A stretch of 64,000 bases of DNA from an uncultured Draconibacterium sp. (GTDB lineage Bacteria > Bacteroidota > Bacteroidia > Bacteroidales > Prolixibacteraceae). The position numbers and the translations under genes were made by a program. Shown in pieces: positions 8,700 through 16,978 of this stretch (positions are counted from its first letter, which is position 1; every line of letters begins with the position of its first letter). Location: assembly GCF_963677575.1 (NCBI RefSeq), contig NZ_OY782038.1, positions 5,229,001 through 5,293,000 on the forward strand, written 5' to 3'. The notes beneath the pieces were generated by a model. The model saw only the letters and a program-made list of their open reading frames with translations. It was not told where the DNA came from and did no database searches.

Positions 8700-9401
8700 A
8701 TGAAACTAAATATATTTGCAGGAACACCGGGAGCCGGAAAAACTGCAGTGTTGCTTCATATGTTAAAAACCCTTATTCGGCAAGGAATTCGCCCTTCAGT
8801 TGTTAAAATTGATTGTTTATATACCGACGATCATGAACGGTTTTCTCAATGTAATATTCCGGTTTTACTTGGTTTGTCAAAAGATATGTGCCCCGATCAT
8901 TTCTCTATTTATAATACTGACGAAATGATAAGGTTTGCACAAAACAATAATTCCGATTATTTGATTGTAGAAACAGCGGGGCTGTGTCATCGGTGTGCCC
9001 CTTACACCGAAAACTGTATTGGAGTTTGTGTTACCGATGCTACTGCGGGGCCTAATAATCCGATGAAAACCGGGCCGTTTTTAAGTTGCGCCGATATTGT
9101 AGTGATAACCAAAGGAGATATGATATCGCAAGCTGAGCGTGAAATTTTCAGAGAACGGGTGTTGGAATGTAATCCGCAATGCAAAATTGTTGATGCTAAC
9201 GGACTAAGTGGACAAGGTTGCGCAGAGCTGGCACAATTGATTGCCGATAATAAAAAAGAAATTACTCTGCATGAGCAATTACGACACAATGCTCCATTTT
9301 CAGTTTGTACACTTTGTGCAGGAGAAAAACGTGTGAATCGAAATTTTCACCGCGGATTATTGCGAAATATGAATGGATTTCAGGAATATGTTGGGGAATA
9401 A
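8700..9401 (+). CDS. HypB/CobW-like GTPase with cysteine motifs
   Basis: A 233-residue P-loop protein of the G3E/HypB-UreG type. The P-loop is GTPGAGKT (8-15), the VKIDC segment (35-39) occupies the Mg/metal switch position, G3-like ETAG is at 91-94 and the base-recognition motif is TKGD (137-140). A cysteine cluster directly after ETAG (C96, C99, C106, C110) and a second pair, CTLC (203-206), look suited to bind a metal or an Fe-S cluster. HypB- and CobW-type relatives drive nickel, zinc or cobalt delivery, but none of their diagnostic accessory sequences is clear here. The gene starts 11 bases after the ATPase stop and ends 10 bases before the Fe-S gene, so the three are one operon. Confidence 0.8.
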   Translation: MKLNIFAGTPGAGKTAVLLHMLKTLIRQGIRPSVVKIDCLYTDDHERFSQCNIPVLLGLSKDMCPDHFSIYNTDEMIRFAQNNNSDYLIVETAGLCHRCAPYTENCIGVCVTDATAGPNNPMKTGPFLSCADIVVITKGDMISQAEREIFRERVLECNPQCKIVDANGLSGQGCAELAQLIADNKKEITLHEQLRHNAPFSVCTLCAGEKRVNRNFHRGLLRNMNGFQEYVGE

Positions 9402-9411
9402 TAAGTGAATA

Positions 9412-10071
9412 ATGAGAACACAAATAATTAAATACTTACCGGGCTATAACTGTGGAAACTGTACGTACCGAAACTGTGACGAGTTTGCAAGCGCACTAAT
9501 AAAAAATGAAACAAAGCTTTCTTGTTGCACTGTACTAAATCAGGAAAAGTTTAGGGAAAATAAAGCGAAGCTAATTCTTTTGATGAATAGTCGCGAAGAG
9601 GAATCTTGTTTGTCACAGAAAATAAGAGGAGTTATTGATGATTATGAAGCCGACGTAATACTCAATCCTTTTGATGGAGAAAATTCCTGTCGCGAAGTGT
9701 TACTTCATTTTACTAACGAAATGCTGAATATTGGCGATATTATTGAATATCGCCCCCTGGGATGTCCGGTGGTTCATTATGCTAAAATTCTGGAAAAGGA
9801 AAATAGTCTATTAACGGTTCATATCATTGGTCCTTGTCAGCGTATCAATGAAAATCAAAAATATAAAAGTTTGGGACCATGCATGGTTATTGCTTTTGAA
9901 GGTAAGGTGGCCGGTAAAGATATTGCAGTTGGACAAACCGTACGTTTTTTACCTCATCATTGTATGATGCAAAAAATACATTCCGGGGTAATCGTTAATC
10001 TTGAAGCCGACAAAATCCGCATTGAATGTATTGATTTAAAAGTATGGGCTCCGCCGGTAGTGGCAGTTTAA
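9412..10071 (+). CDS. 4Fe-4S protein of the ATPase/GTPase/Fe-S module
   Basis: A 219-residue protein. Its N-terminus has the motif of the PF04060-type Fe-S domain: C14-x2-C17-x4-C22 followed by C38/C39 in the context GYNCGNCTYRNC, as seen in RnfB-like and corrinoid Fe-S proteins. The remainder (about 60-219) is a beta-rich region with conserved-looking segments IEYRPLGCPVVHYA, IIGPCQR and LPHHCMMQ that add further Cys and His residues; I do not recognise this domain. No membrane helix or signal peptide is visible, so it is cytosolic. It is the last gene of the operon and could be the electron donor or scaffold for the ATPase and GTPase (inference). Confidence 0.75.
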   Translation: MRTQIIKYLPGYNCGNCTYRNCDEFASALIKNETKLSCCTVLNQEKFRENKAKLILLMNSREEESCLSQKIRGVIDDYEADVILNPFDGENSCREVLLHFTNEMLNIGDIIEYRPLGCPVVHYAKILEKENSLLTVHIIGPCQRINENQKYKSLGPCMVIAFEGKVAGKDIAVGQTVRFLPHHCMMQKIHSGVIVNLEADKIRIECIDLKVWAPPVVAV

Positions 10072-10114
10072 ACCTGCAATTTTTAAACGAATAATTGTGA
10101 TGCCTGGTAGACTT

Positions 10115-10357
10115 TTATTTTTCTATCGTTTCAACATAAAGTTTTTCCACCTTCTCGCGCGCCCAGGGGGTTCGGCGTAAAAACTTCAGGCTCGACTTTA
10201 AACTGGGATTATTACGAAAGGAATTGATACGGATGATATCGCCCAATTCCTCCCAACCGTAGTAGCTTACCAGGTACACTAAAATAGCCTCAAGTGTTTT
10301 CCCGTGTAGCGGATTGTTGGGTTGTTTCTCAGGCTCTTTATGTGCGTTTCGTTCCAT
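10115..10357 (-). CDS. VF530 family (DUF2132) DNA-binding protein
   Basis: An 80-residue protein matching the small VF530/DUF2132 family: NPLHGKTLEAILVYLVSYYGW followed by INSFRNNPSLKSSLKFLRRTPWAREKVE (shown here in parts). Solved family members have a SAP-like helical fold and are thought to bind DNA. Its start codon lies one base past the selD stop on the same strand, so it is almost certainly translated from the mnmH-selD message. A link to selenium or tRNA modification is not established and may be only positional. Confidence 0.85.
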   Translation of the reverse strand: MERNAHKEPEKQPNNPLHGKTLEAILVYLVSYYGWEELGDIIRINSFRNNPSLKSSLKFLRRTPWAREKVEKLYVETIEK

Positions 10358-10358
10358 A

Positions 10359-11405
10359 TTAAACTACAGTGATAAGTTGTTCCTGTTTTTCGGTTAATTG
10401 TCCAAATGGTATTGTATGAATGTTGAATTGTGCCAGACAAGCTTCCACTTGGGCAAGAGCTTCCGGTTCAACAGCGAGTAACAAACCACCGCTGGTTTGT
10501 GGATCGCATAAAATGTTTTTATAGCTGTCCTCTTTCATGGAAACATGATGGCCGTAGCTGTCCCAGTTACGCAATGTTCCGCCCGGAACACAATTTTGTT
10601 CCAGGTAAGGTTGAAGCATTGGCAGTGTGGGTATTTTATCGTATTCAATGTGTGCTGACAGATTGCTACCTTCACACATTTCGGTGAGGTGCCCCAATAA
10701 TCCAAAACCGGTAACATCGGTCATGGCTTTTACACCTTGTATTTTTGCCAGTTCAAAACCGGGCGTATTTAACTGGCACATCAAATCCGGTGCGGTTTGT
10801 TCGTGCTCTTTTGCCAGAACACCTTTTTTCTGTGCTGTGGTTAAAATGCCAACACCCAGTGGTTTTGTAAGAATCAACTGACAACCTTCTGTCGCAGTGT
10901 CGTTTTGTTTTATGTTTTTTAAATCAACTTGCCCGGTAACCGCCAAACCGAAAATAGGCTCCGGGCTGTCGATACTGTGGCCGCCGGCCAGACTAATTCC
11001 AACTTCTTTACAAACCTGACGACCTCCTTCAACAACTTCGCGGGCAATTTCCGGGGCAAGTTTGTTAATGGGCCAACCCAAAATGGCGATGGCCAAAATT
11101 GGTTTTCCGCCCATGGCAAAAACATCGCTGATTGCATTGGTTGCCGCAATTCGGCCGAAAGTAAACGGATCGTCAACAATGGGCATAAAAAAATCGGTTG
11201 TGCTAATTATGGCAGTGCCATTTCCTAAATCAAGAACGGCAGCATCATCGCGACTGTCGTTACCAACCAAAAGGTTCGGCTGTAATCCCATGTCAAGTTT
11301 TGTTTCAAGAATAGTACTTAAAACTTTAGGCGAAATTTTGCAGCCGCAACCGGCTCCGTGGCTATACTGTGTGAGCTTTATATCTTTTATTTCTGATTGA
11401 CTCAT
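10359..11405 (-). CDS. selD: Selenide, water dikinase
   Basis: SelD makes selenophosphate from selenide and ATP. The 348-residue protein has the catalytic segment GAGCGCK, where C20 and K23 match the E. coli C17/K20 pair; the position is Cys, not Sec. ATP-binding landmarks include DDAAV, TTDFF, DPFTFGRIAATNA, SDVFAMGG and AGGHSID in the PurM-like N-terminal domain, and MTDVTGFGLLGH and DPQTSGGLL in the C-terminal domain. The gene overlaps the 3' end of mnmH by 44 bases, implying tight coupling. The product therefore feeds at least MnmH; no selA, selB or tRNA-Sec gene is in this window. Confidence 0.97.
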   Translation of the reverse strand: MSQSEIKDIKLTQYSHGAGCGCKISPKVLSTILETKLDMGLQPNLLVGNDSRDDAAVLDLGNGTAIISTTDFFMPIVDDPFTFGRIAATNAISDVFAMGGKPILAIAILGWPINKLAPEIAREVVEGGRQVCKEVGISLAGGHSIDSPEPIFGLAVTGQVDLKNIKQNDTATEGCQLILTKPLGVGILTTAQKKGVLAKEHEQTAPDLMCQLNTPGFELAKIQGVKAMTDVTGFGLLGHLTEMCEGSNLSAHIEYDKIPTLPMLQPYLEQNCVPGGTLRNWDSYGHHVSMKEDSYKNILCDPQTSGGLLLAVEPEALAQVEACLAQFNIHTIPFGQLTEKQEQLITVV

Positions 11406-12420
11406 AACATTCTTTAATTTGTTGGGTAATTATTTTGGGTGAAATGGTTGCTGCTTCTATCGTATAAATATCCTGTTGTTCTCTGTTTTTCAAACCTCTC
11501 AGGTAATATTTATCGTAATAAATCAGGCATATCATCGCTACTTCAAATAACTCGTTTTTTTCGAGGTGTTCCAGTGCATACCTCGTATTTAATCCTCCCA
11601 ACCGCTTTTGTATTCGCAGAATAGAATCTCTCAGCATTGCTTTGTCGGCCGCCGAATAATCTTTAACCAAAAACCGTGCTCTTTCTGCCCGCGAAATATC
11701 AAGGAAAATAACCGGGTGGCTTCTCATATTCTCAAAAAAGTTCATGGGGATGTTTACCTGGCCAATGCGATGACTTTCGTCCTCAATCCAAATGTTTTTG
11801 CTATAATCAAGGTCTTTCCATTCCCAAAACAGGTTATTTTCAAACTGCTCGATAGTGGGTTGGCTGCCGTCTCCCAATCGTCCGAAAGCCGATCCTTTGT
11901 GGTTGGCAAGTCCTTCCAAATCGATAATTTGTTCGCCCTGTTCTTTTAGTGCGTATAAAATATGTGTTTTCCCGCTGCCGGTATAACCTCCCAGAATGCA
12001 AATATTGGCTTCTGTTTTAAAAGATTCCAAAGCATGGTTTCTGAAAGCTTTGTAACCACCGGTTATTACATAAACTTTTGAAAATCCATTGTCAGAAAGA
12101 TGTTGGGCAAACGACTTCGAGCGCATTCCGCCGCGCCAGCAATGTACTGCAATTATACCATTGGAAGCCAGCTCTTTTGAGGCCGAGATATACCAGTTGA
12201 GTTTTGGTGTTACATATTTATACCCAAGCTCAATTGCCTTCTCTTTTGATTGTTGCACATACACCGTGCCCACAGCTGCCCGCTCATCGTTCGAGAACAA
12301 CGGAATGCTAAATGCACCCGGAATGTGCCCTTTTTCGTATTCGCCCGGCGAGCGAACATCAACAAGCGGAACCGATTCGGCCAGTTTTATATAATCTGCA
12401 ATACTGATCTCCTGTAACAT
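11362..12420 (-). CDS. mnmH: tRNA 2-selenouridine synthase
   Basis: MnmH (SelU/YbbB) converts 2-thiouridine at the wobble position of Lys, Glu and Gln tRNAs to 2-selenouridine with selenophosphate. The 352-residue protein has an N-terminal rhodanese domain (about 10-130) with the active-site Cys C94 in HCWRGGMRS, and a C-terminal P-loop domain with GGYTGSGKTH (144-153). DLEGLANHKGSAFG and WIEDESHRIG, both typical of the family, follow. It is the first gene of the mnmH-selD-VF530 operon and overlaps selD by 44 bases. Confidence 0.96.
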   Translation of the reverse strand: MLQEISIADYIKLAESVPLVDVRSPGEYEKGHIPGAFSIPLFSNDERAAVGTVYVQQSKEKAIELGYKYVTPKLNWYISASKELASNGIIAVHCWRGGMRSKSFAQHLSDNGFSKVYVITGGYKAFRNHALESFKTEANICILGGYTGSGKTHILYALKEQGEQIIDLEGLANHKGSAFGRLGDGSQPTIEQFENNLFWEWKDLDYSKNIWIEDESHRIGQVNIPMNFFENMRSHPVIFLDISRAERARFLVKDYSAADKAMLRDSILRIQKRLGGLNTRYALEHLEKNELFEVAMICLIYYDKYYLRGLKNREQQDIYTIEAATISPKIITQQIKECYESIRNKRYKAHTV

Positions 12421-12563
12421 GGTGACAAAGTTATTTATTCGGGCAATATTTCGTGAATAGAACGTGCATAATGTTAAAAAGTAGTTAGTAAGTATTGATT
12501 TGTCGGGTATAACCCCAAAGTTAAATTAACGTAATGATGGTATAATTACAAAGCTAAGCCATT

Positions 12564-12653
12564 ATGAAACGAGCATGTGAAATTTTACCTCAGAGAGGAA
12601 TATTAAAAAACGTGCGAGTTGCATACTATACCGAAAAATATAATCAATTTTAA
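12564..12653 (+). other. Possible 29-residue leader ORF before transaldolase
   Basis: ATG at 12564 opens a frame of 29 codons ending in TAA at 12651-12653, four bases before the transaldolase ATG (12658). The predicted peptide starts MKRACEILPQRG. The first 13 bases of this frame also occur at 1788-1800 in an unrelated intergenic region, so it could equally be a repeat remnant. No regulatory role is shown. Confidence 0.25.
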
Positions 12654-12657
12654 TAGT

Positions 12658-13881
12658 ATGAATGAAACGTTAAAGGAAAAGATCAAACTATTTGTTTTAC
12701 AAGATGTAAATGAAACTAAAGTGAGTGCCGTTTCTGATTCTTTTTGGCAGGGATTAAAAAATACAGGCACCGAACTTTGGCTCGACACTGGCGATATGGA
12801 GGAAGCCGAAAAAAACTGGTCGGCCGAAATGACCGCTTTAACAACGAATAATACGTTGGTTAACAAAGAAATTCAGAAAGGAATTTATGACGATTTTGTT
12901 GAACAGGCCGTTGAAATTGTGAAAGACTTGCCTATTGAAGAGCAAATTGTTGAGATCGCGTTTATTTTGAATGCGCGACATGGCATTCGGCTGGCCAAAA
13001 AGTTTGGTGGCTTTGTAAGCGTTGAACTCCACACCAACACGGCTTATGATTTTGATGCCATTGTTGATTATGGATTGCGCTATTTTTCCATTTGCCCCGA
13101 CCAGTTTATCGTGAAGGTTCCATACACGGCAACCGGATTGTTGGGGGCACGAAAACTGCGTGAATTGGGTGTGAAAATTAATTTTACACTTGAATTTTCG
13201 GCCCGTCAAAATGCTATGGTAGCAGCCATTACCAAACCTAATTATTGTAATGTGTTTTTAGGCAGAATTGGCGCCTATATAAAAGATAATCGGTTGGGAA
13301 GCGGCAGTGGTACAGGAGAGCGAACAGTTATCTCAACACAAAATATTGTTACTGAACTCACCAAAAACAATGAAACACCTACAAAATTAATTGCAGCAAG
13401 TTTGCGTAATTATTCGCAGTTGGATGCGCTGGCCGGAACCGATGTGTATACCATGCCCACAAAAGTGGCTGCCGATGGAAAAATAAATATGGATGGCAAT
13501 TTCCAATCGAAACTTAAAGAAGTTTACCCGGTAGATTTAACCGACGAGGCTGCCGGATATTTTCCTGAAAAGTTATGGGAGGTAAGCCAAAAAGAACTGG
13601 AGCTTGCAAAAAGCCTGGATGCCAATCTTCCAAAAAATGAAAATGAGTTGATTGACCGCGTGCATGAAGCGGGTTGTGGCGATCTGTTCCCGTACCTCAG
13701 CGAAAAGGATTATAAATTGATTTCCGACGACGGTAAAATACCAAAGCACGAACGTTGGGCAGATCGAATTGCAAGCGGAGAACTGGCAATTGATACTTTA
13801 CTGAATCTGGCCGGATTAGCCAGTTTTACAGCCGATCAGGCAGCGCTTGACGACCGTATCCGACGAATAATCAGTGGTTGA
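12658..13881 (+). CDS. tal: Transaldolase
   Basis: A 407-residue transaldolase of the pentose phosphate pathway, moving a dihydroxyacetone unit from sedoheptulose-7-phosphate to glyceraldehyde-3-phosphate. The Schiff-base Lys is in FIVKVPYTATG; LEFSARQNAM and VFLGRIGAYI are the other family landmarks. It is longer than E. coli TalB (about 317 residues); the extra C-terminal ~90 residues contain YLSEKDYKLI and are seen in larger family members. The frame is open to a TTG at 12619, but ATG at 12658 gives the better start. The gene stands alone, convergent with the M20 peptidase gene. Confidence 0.92.
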   Translation: MNETLKEKIKLFVLQDVNETKVSAVSDSFWQGLKNTGTELWLDTGDMEEAEKNWSAEMTALTTNNTLVNKEIQKGIYDDFVEQAVEIVKDLPIEEQIVEIAFILNARHGIRLAKKFGGFVSVELHTNTAYDFDAIVDYGLRYFSICPDQFIVKVPYTATGLLGARKLRELGVKINFTLEFSARQNAMVAAITKPNYCNVFLGRIGAYIKDNRLGSGSGTGERTVISTQNIVTELTKNNETPTKLIAASLRNYSQLDALAGTDVYTMPTKVAADGKINMDGNFQSKLKEVYPVDLTDEAAGYFPEKLWEVSQKELELAKSLDANLPKNENELIDRVHEAGCGDLFPYLSEKDYKLISDDGKIPKHERWADRIASGELAIDTLLNLAGLASFTADQAALDDRIRRIISG

Positions 13882-13887
13882 GTAATA

Positions 13888-14934
13888 TCAGATTTTTAGT
13901 TCTTCCAATAATTCAATAAACCGTTCAATACCTGCATAAATTTCACTTTTATGTATGTATTCGTCGGCAGTGTGCGAACGCGCTGAATCGCCGGGTCCCA
14001 TTTTTATCGACAAGAAAGGGATAATAGCCTGGTCGGATGTGGTTGGCGAGCCATAAATAGTAATGCCTTTTTCCTTCACCAATTTCGCAAAAGGGTGATG
14101 CGCTGAAATGCCCGACGAATTTAAACGAACTGAACGTGGTTTAACTTCCGACTCGATTTGTTGGCTGATAATTTCAGCGGCCTCTTTGTTGGTGTAATGT
14201 TCGTTGGTACGCACATCAACCACAAAATGGCAATTATCGGGAACAACGTTGTGTTGCGTACCGGCTTCAATTTGAGTTACCGAAAGTTTTACTTTGCCGA
14301 GAACATCAGAAACTTTTTCGAACTCAAAATTGCGCAGCTTCTCAATGTCCTCCATTGCTTTGTATAATGCGTTTTCGCCTTCTTCGCGGGCAGCGTGCCC
14401 GGATTTTCCATGAGCGTAACAATCCAAAACCAACAATCCTTTTTCGGCAATGGCCAGTTCCATTTTTGTAGGTTCGCCAATTATTGCAAAGGTAATTGGT
14501 ATAATTTCGGGAATTACAATCTCCATTCCGCGTCGCCCTGAAATTTCTTCCTCGGCAGTTGCAGCGTAAACTAGGTTGAAGGGTAAATCTTCGTGCTCGT
14601 AAAAATGGACAAACGTTGCCAGAAGCGAAACCAGCGGGCCACCGGCGTCGTTGCTTCCAAGGCCATATAAAATATCGCCTTCTTCAATGGGCGAAAACGG
14701 ATCTTTGGTGTAGCCCTTTGCCGGACGAACCGTATCAATATGCGAGTCGAGTAAAATGGTAGGCTTTTCTTCCGTGTAATATTTGTTGTACGCCCAGGTA
14801 TTGTTCTCCTTTGTTTTATAGGCAATCCCTTCTTTCTCCAAAAAAGCACGCATAACGGCGGCAGCATTTTCTTCCTCTTTACTAAACGACTGCGTGGCAA
14901 TTAGCGTTTTTAACAGTTCGATGTATTTCTCCAT
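13888..14934 (-). CDS. M20 family deacylase, ArgE-like
   Basis: A 348-residue zinc-dependent M20 amidohydrolase. Metal ligands and catalytic residues are visible in LLDSHIDTV (His, Asp), LGSNDAGGPL (bridging Asp), ATAEEE (catalytic Glu plus ligand), GEPT and the C-terminal SHTADEYIH. The dimerisation domain lies about residues 165-265. In Bacteroidota this subgroup usually acts as N-acetyl- or N-succinyl-ornithine deacetylase in arginine synthesis, but no other arg gene is nearby, so the substrate is inferred. It converges with transaldolase with only six bases between stops. Confidence 0.8.
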   Translation of the reverse strand: MEKYIELLKTLIATQSFSKEEENAAAVMRAFLEKEGIAYKTKENNTWAYNKYYTEEKPTILLDSHIDTVRPAKGYTKDPFSPIEEGDILYGLGSNDAGGPLVSLLATFVHFYEHEDLPFNLVYAATAEEEISGRRGMEIVIPEIIPITFAIIGEPTKMELAIAEKGLLVLDCYAHGKSGHAAREEGENALYKAMEDIEKLRNFEFEKVSDVLGKVKLSVTQIEAGTQHNVVPDNCHFVVDVRTNEHYTNKEAAEIISQQIESEVKPRSVRLNSSGISAHHPFAKLVKEKGITIYGSPTTSDQAIIPFLSIKMGPGDSARSHTADEYIHKSEIYAGIERFIELLEELKI

Positions 14935-15086
14935 AGTTTACATGTTGCAACGCTGCAAAAGTGGGAAAAAAAACAGAAAGTTTATTGATTGGTAGTCAGC
15001 AGTAGTCAAAAATCTGAAGAAGATATTCAGAAGTTGATTTCACAAATGGTTTTCTTTGTGATTTTTCCATGGTTTTGTTCTTCTGT

Positions 15087-15094
15087 TATCTTTG
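15087..15094 (+). promoter_or_regulatory. Candidate -7 element for the M48 protease gene
   Basis: TATCTTTG matches the Bacteroidota -7 consensus TAnnTTTG and lies 26 bases before the ATG at 15121. No convincing -33 TTTG at the right spacing was found. Confidence 0.35.
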
Positions 15095-15120
15095 TGCCAC
15101 AAAATTGAAACAAAGCAGCT

Positions 15121-16359
15121 ATGCACGAAATACTTTTCTGGATCATTATCGGAATTCTTATTGTTGATTTCATCTTCGAAAAATACCTCTCGTACCTGAA
15201 TACCACTACTATGAGTGATACCATTCCCGAAGAAGTGAAGGGGATTTACGACGAAGAAAAATACAGGAAACAGCAAGCTTATCAGCGCGAGAATCATCGG
15301 TTCGGTATTTTAACCAGCAGTTTTAGCATGGTAATTACGTTAGCCATGTTTTTGTTTTACGGTTTTGCTTTGGTCGATGGCTGGGCATGGAGTTTTACCG
15401 GAAATGCAATTCTTGCTGCCCTCATTTTCTTCGGAATTATAATGTTTTCTTCCGATATTATAAACATTCCTTTCGAAATTTACGACACCTTCAAAATTGA
15501 GGAGAAATACGGTTTTAATAAAACCACGCCCAAAATATTTGTTTTTGATAAAATTAAAGGCTGGCTGGTGGGGGCTCTGATTGGAGGAGGATTGCTGGCG
15601 CTGGTTATTTTTATCTACCAGTTAACGGGCAAAATGTTCTGGATTTATGCCTGGATTGTGGTTTCTGCATTTTCCATTTTTATGGCCATGTTTTACTCCA
15701 ATTTAATTGTGCCGTTGTTTAATAAACAAACGCCGCTTGAAGAAGGCGAATTGCGAGATGCTATCAGTGCTTTTGCCCGGAAGGTAGGTTTTAAACTGGA
15801 TAATATTTTTGTGATCGACGGATCGAAACGATCGACAAAAGCCAATGCGTATTTTACAGGTTTGGGAGCTAAAAAGCGTATTGTTCTTTACGATACTTTG
15901 ATAAATGACTTGGAAACCGAAGAGTTGGTAGCCGTTTTAGCGCACGAAATTGGCCACAACAAAAAGAAACACGTGGTGCAGGGACTTTTGATTGGATTGG
16001 TACAAACAGCCATTGTGTTGTTTGTTTTTGGTTTACTGATCGATAGTCCGGTTTTAAGTGCTGCATTGGGAGTAGGAGAGCCCAATTTTCATATCGGTAT
16101 GGTTGCCTTTGGTGTGTTGTATTCGCCAATTTCCTTTTTTACCGGAATTTTTATGAATATACTTTCGCGGAAAAATGAATACCAGGCCGATCGTTTTGCT
16201 GCCGAAAATTATAAACCGGAGGCTCTGGCCTCGGCATTAAAAAAGCTGTCGATCAATAACCTGAGTAACCTTACGCCTCACAAAACCTTTGTATTCTTTC
16301 ATTACTCACACCCAACTTTGTTGCAGCGTCTGGCATTTTTAAAATCGTTTGAGAAATAA
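15121..16359 (+). CDS. M48 family Ste24-like membrane metallopeptidase
   Basis: A 412-residue zinc metalloprotease of the CAAX-protease type. Several membrane helices are visible (about 1-20, 58-80, 97-115, 145-170, 175-200, 285-305 and 325-345). The zinc motif HEIGH is in VAVLAHEIGHNKKKH, and the third ligand Glu is in NEYQADRFAAE. Bacterial members act in membrane protein quality control; no prenylation is implied. The N-terminal KYGFNKTTPKIFVFD stretch is the conserved segment just before the active-site part. Single gene with a TAnnTTTG-type promoter upstream. Confidence 0.93.
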   Translation: MHEILFWIIIGILIVDFIFEKYLSYLNTTTMSDTIPEEVKGIYDEEKYRKQQAYQRENHRFGILTSSFSMVITLAMFLFYGFALVDGWAWSFTGNAILAALIFFGIIMFSSDIINIPFEIYDTFKIEEKYGFNKTTPKIFVFDKIKGWLVGALIGGGLLALVIFIYQLTGKMFWIYAWIVVSAFSIFMAMFYSNLIVPLFNKQTPLEEGELRDAISAFARKVGFKLDNIFVIDGSKRSTKANAYFTGLGAKKRIVLYDTLINDLETEELVAVLAHEIGHNKKKHVVQGLLIGLVQTAIVLFVFGLLIDSPVLSAALGVGEPNFHIGMVAFGVLYSPISFFTGIFMNILSRKNEYQADRFAAENYKPEALASALKKLSINNLSNLTPHKTFVFFHYSHPTLLQRLAFLKSFEK

Positions 16360-16488
16360 GAAAACGAAGTCACGCAAAGGCATTAAGACGCCAAGGAGCA
16401 CTTGCATATTCTGTTATAACGGTATTATAACTGATTATGGCATTAAAGCATTTCTGCATTAAAGCATTGACTTTTCAGCATAAAAGAA

Positions 16489-16617
16489 TTAACCACAAAG
16501 TTGCACAAAGAAGAAAAGTCGAAGTCGCAGTTTTCAGTCACAGATTGCAATTTTACAATTTAACAGTTTTTCAATTGAATCTTGGCCACATAGTTGCACC
16601 GAGTAGTCACAAAGTTT
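16489..16617 (+). repeat. CACAAAG-word repeat, two direct copies
   Basis: Copy one (16489-16518) contains AACCACAAAGTTGCACAAAG. Copy two (16584-16617) reads GGCCACATAGTTGCACCGAG and continues to CACAAAGTTT. A third copy lies in opposite orientation at 17101-17150, on the other side of the YedF-like gene. A more diverged relative sits at 16368-16400. The surrounding gap (16360-16630) holds no credible gene. Confidence 0.5.
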
Positions 16618-16630
16618 AAACTCCTTCAAT

Positions 16631-16978
16631 CTAAAGGTTAACAACCTTTTGCGCTACCTTCTGAAAATGCATAATGTCAACCATTGTGCCGGGGATGCCA
16701 ACTTCTACTTTGTCCAATAATTTAAACTGATTCAGACAGGTTTTACAAGCCACCAGTTTTACTCCTTTTTCTGAGAGTGTTTTTAAGCTTTTAAGTGCAG
16801 GCGAACCGGAACAGATAAGTTTTACACCTTCGTTGTAAAATGTAATTACTTTGGGGAGTTCTTCTTCCTCATAAAGTAATGTCAGGTAGTTTTTTACCAG
16901 TAGTTGGCCAAGTTCTTCGTTTCCTGAGCCCATTCCGTTGTGTGTAATCTGTATGAGTGTATTTTTGAAAGATTTCAT
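16631..16978 (-). CDS. YedF-like DsrE-family sulfurtransferase (selenium metabolism)
   Basis: A 115-residue protein matching the C-terminal half of YedF, a protein linked to selenium metabolism: NGMGSGNEELGQLLVKNY, ITFYNEGVKL, GSPALKSLKTL and ACKTCLNQF are all recognisable. C78 and C81 form a CxxC pair equivalent to the family's CGTCL motif; C56 is a third thiol. Full-length YedF has an N-terminal TusA-like domain, missing here. Its presence 4 kb from mnmH-selD suggests a role in handling selenium or persulfide sulfur, but it is a separate unit bracketed by inverted CACAAAG repeats. Confidence 0.8.
   Translation of the reverse strand: MKSFKNTLIQITHNGMGSGNEELGQLLVKNYLTLLYEEEELPKVITFYNEGVKLICSGSPALKSLKTLSEKGVKLVACKTCLNQFKLLDKVEVGIPGTMVDIMHFQKVAQKVVNL

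Noticed and set aside
11330..11360. Selenocysteine in SelD
   Set aside because: The active-site position is a Cys codon (GAGCGCK), and no in-frame TGA is present.
16437..16619. A 60-residue frame in the gap before the YedF-like gene
   Set aside because: It runs through the CACAAAG repeats, lacks a credible start and has no recognisable fold, so it is probably not coding.
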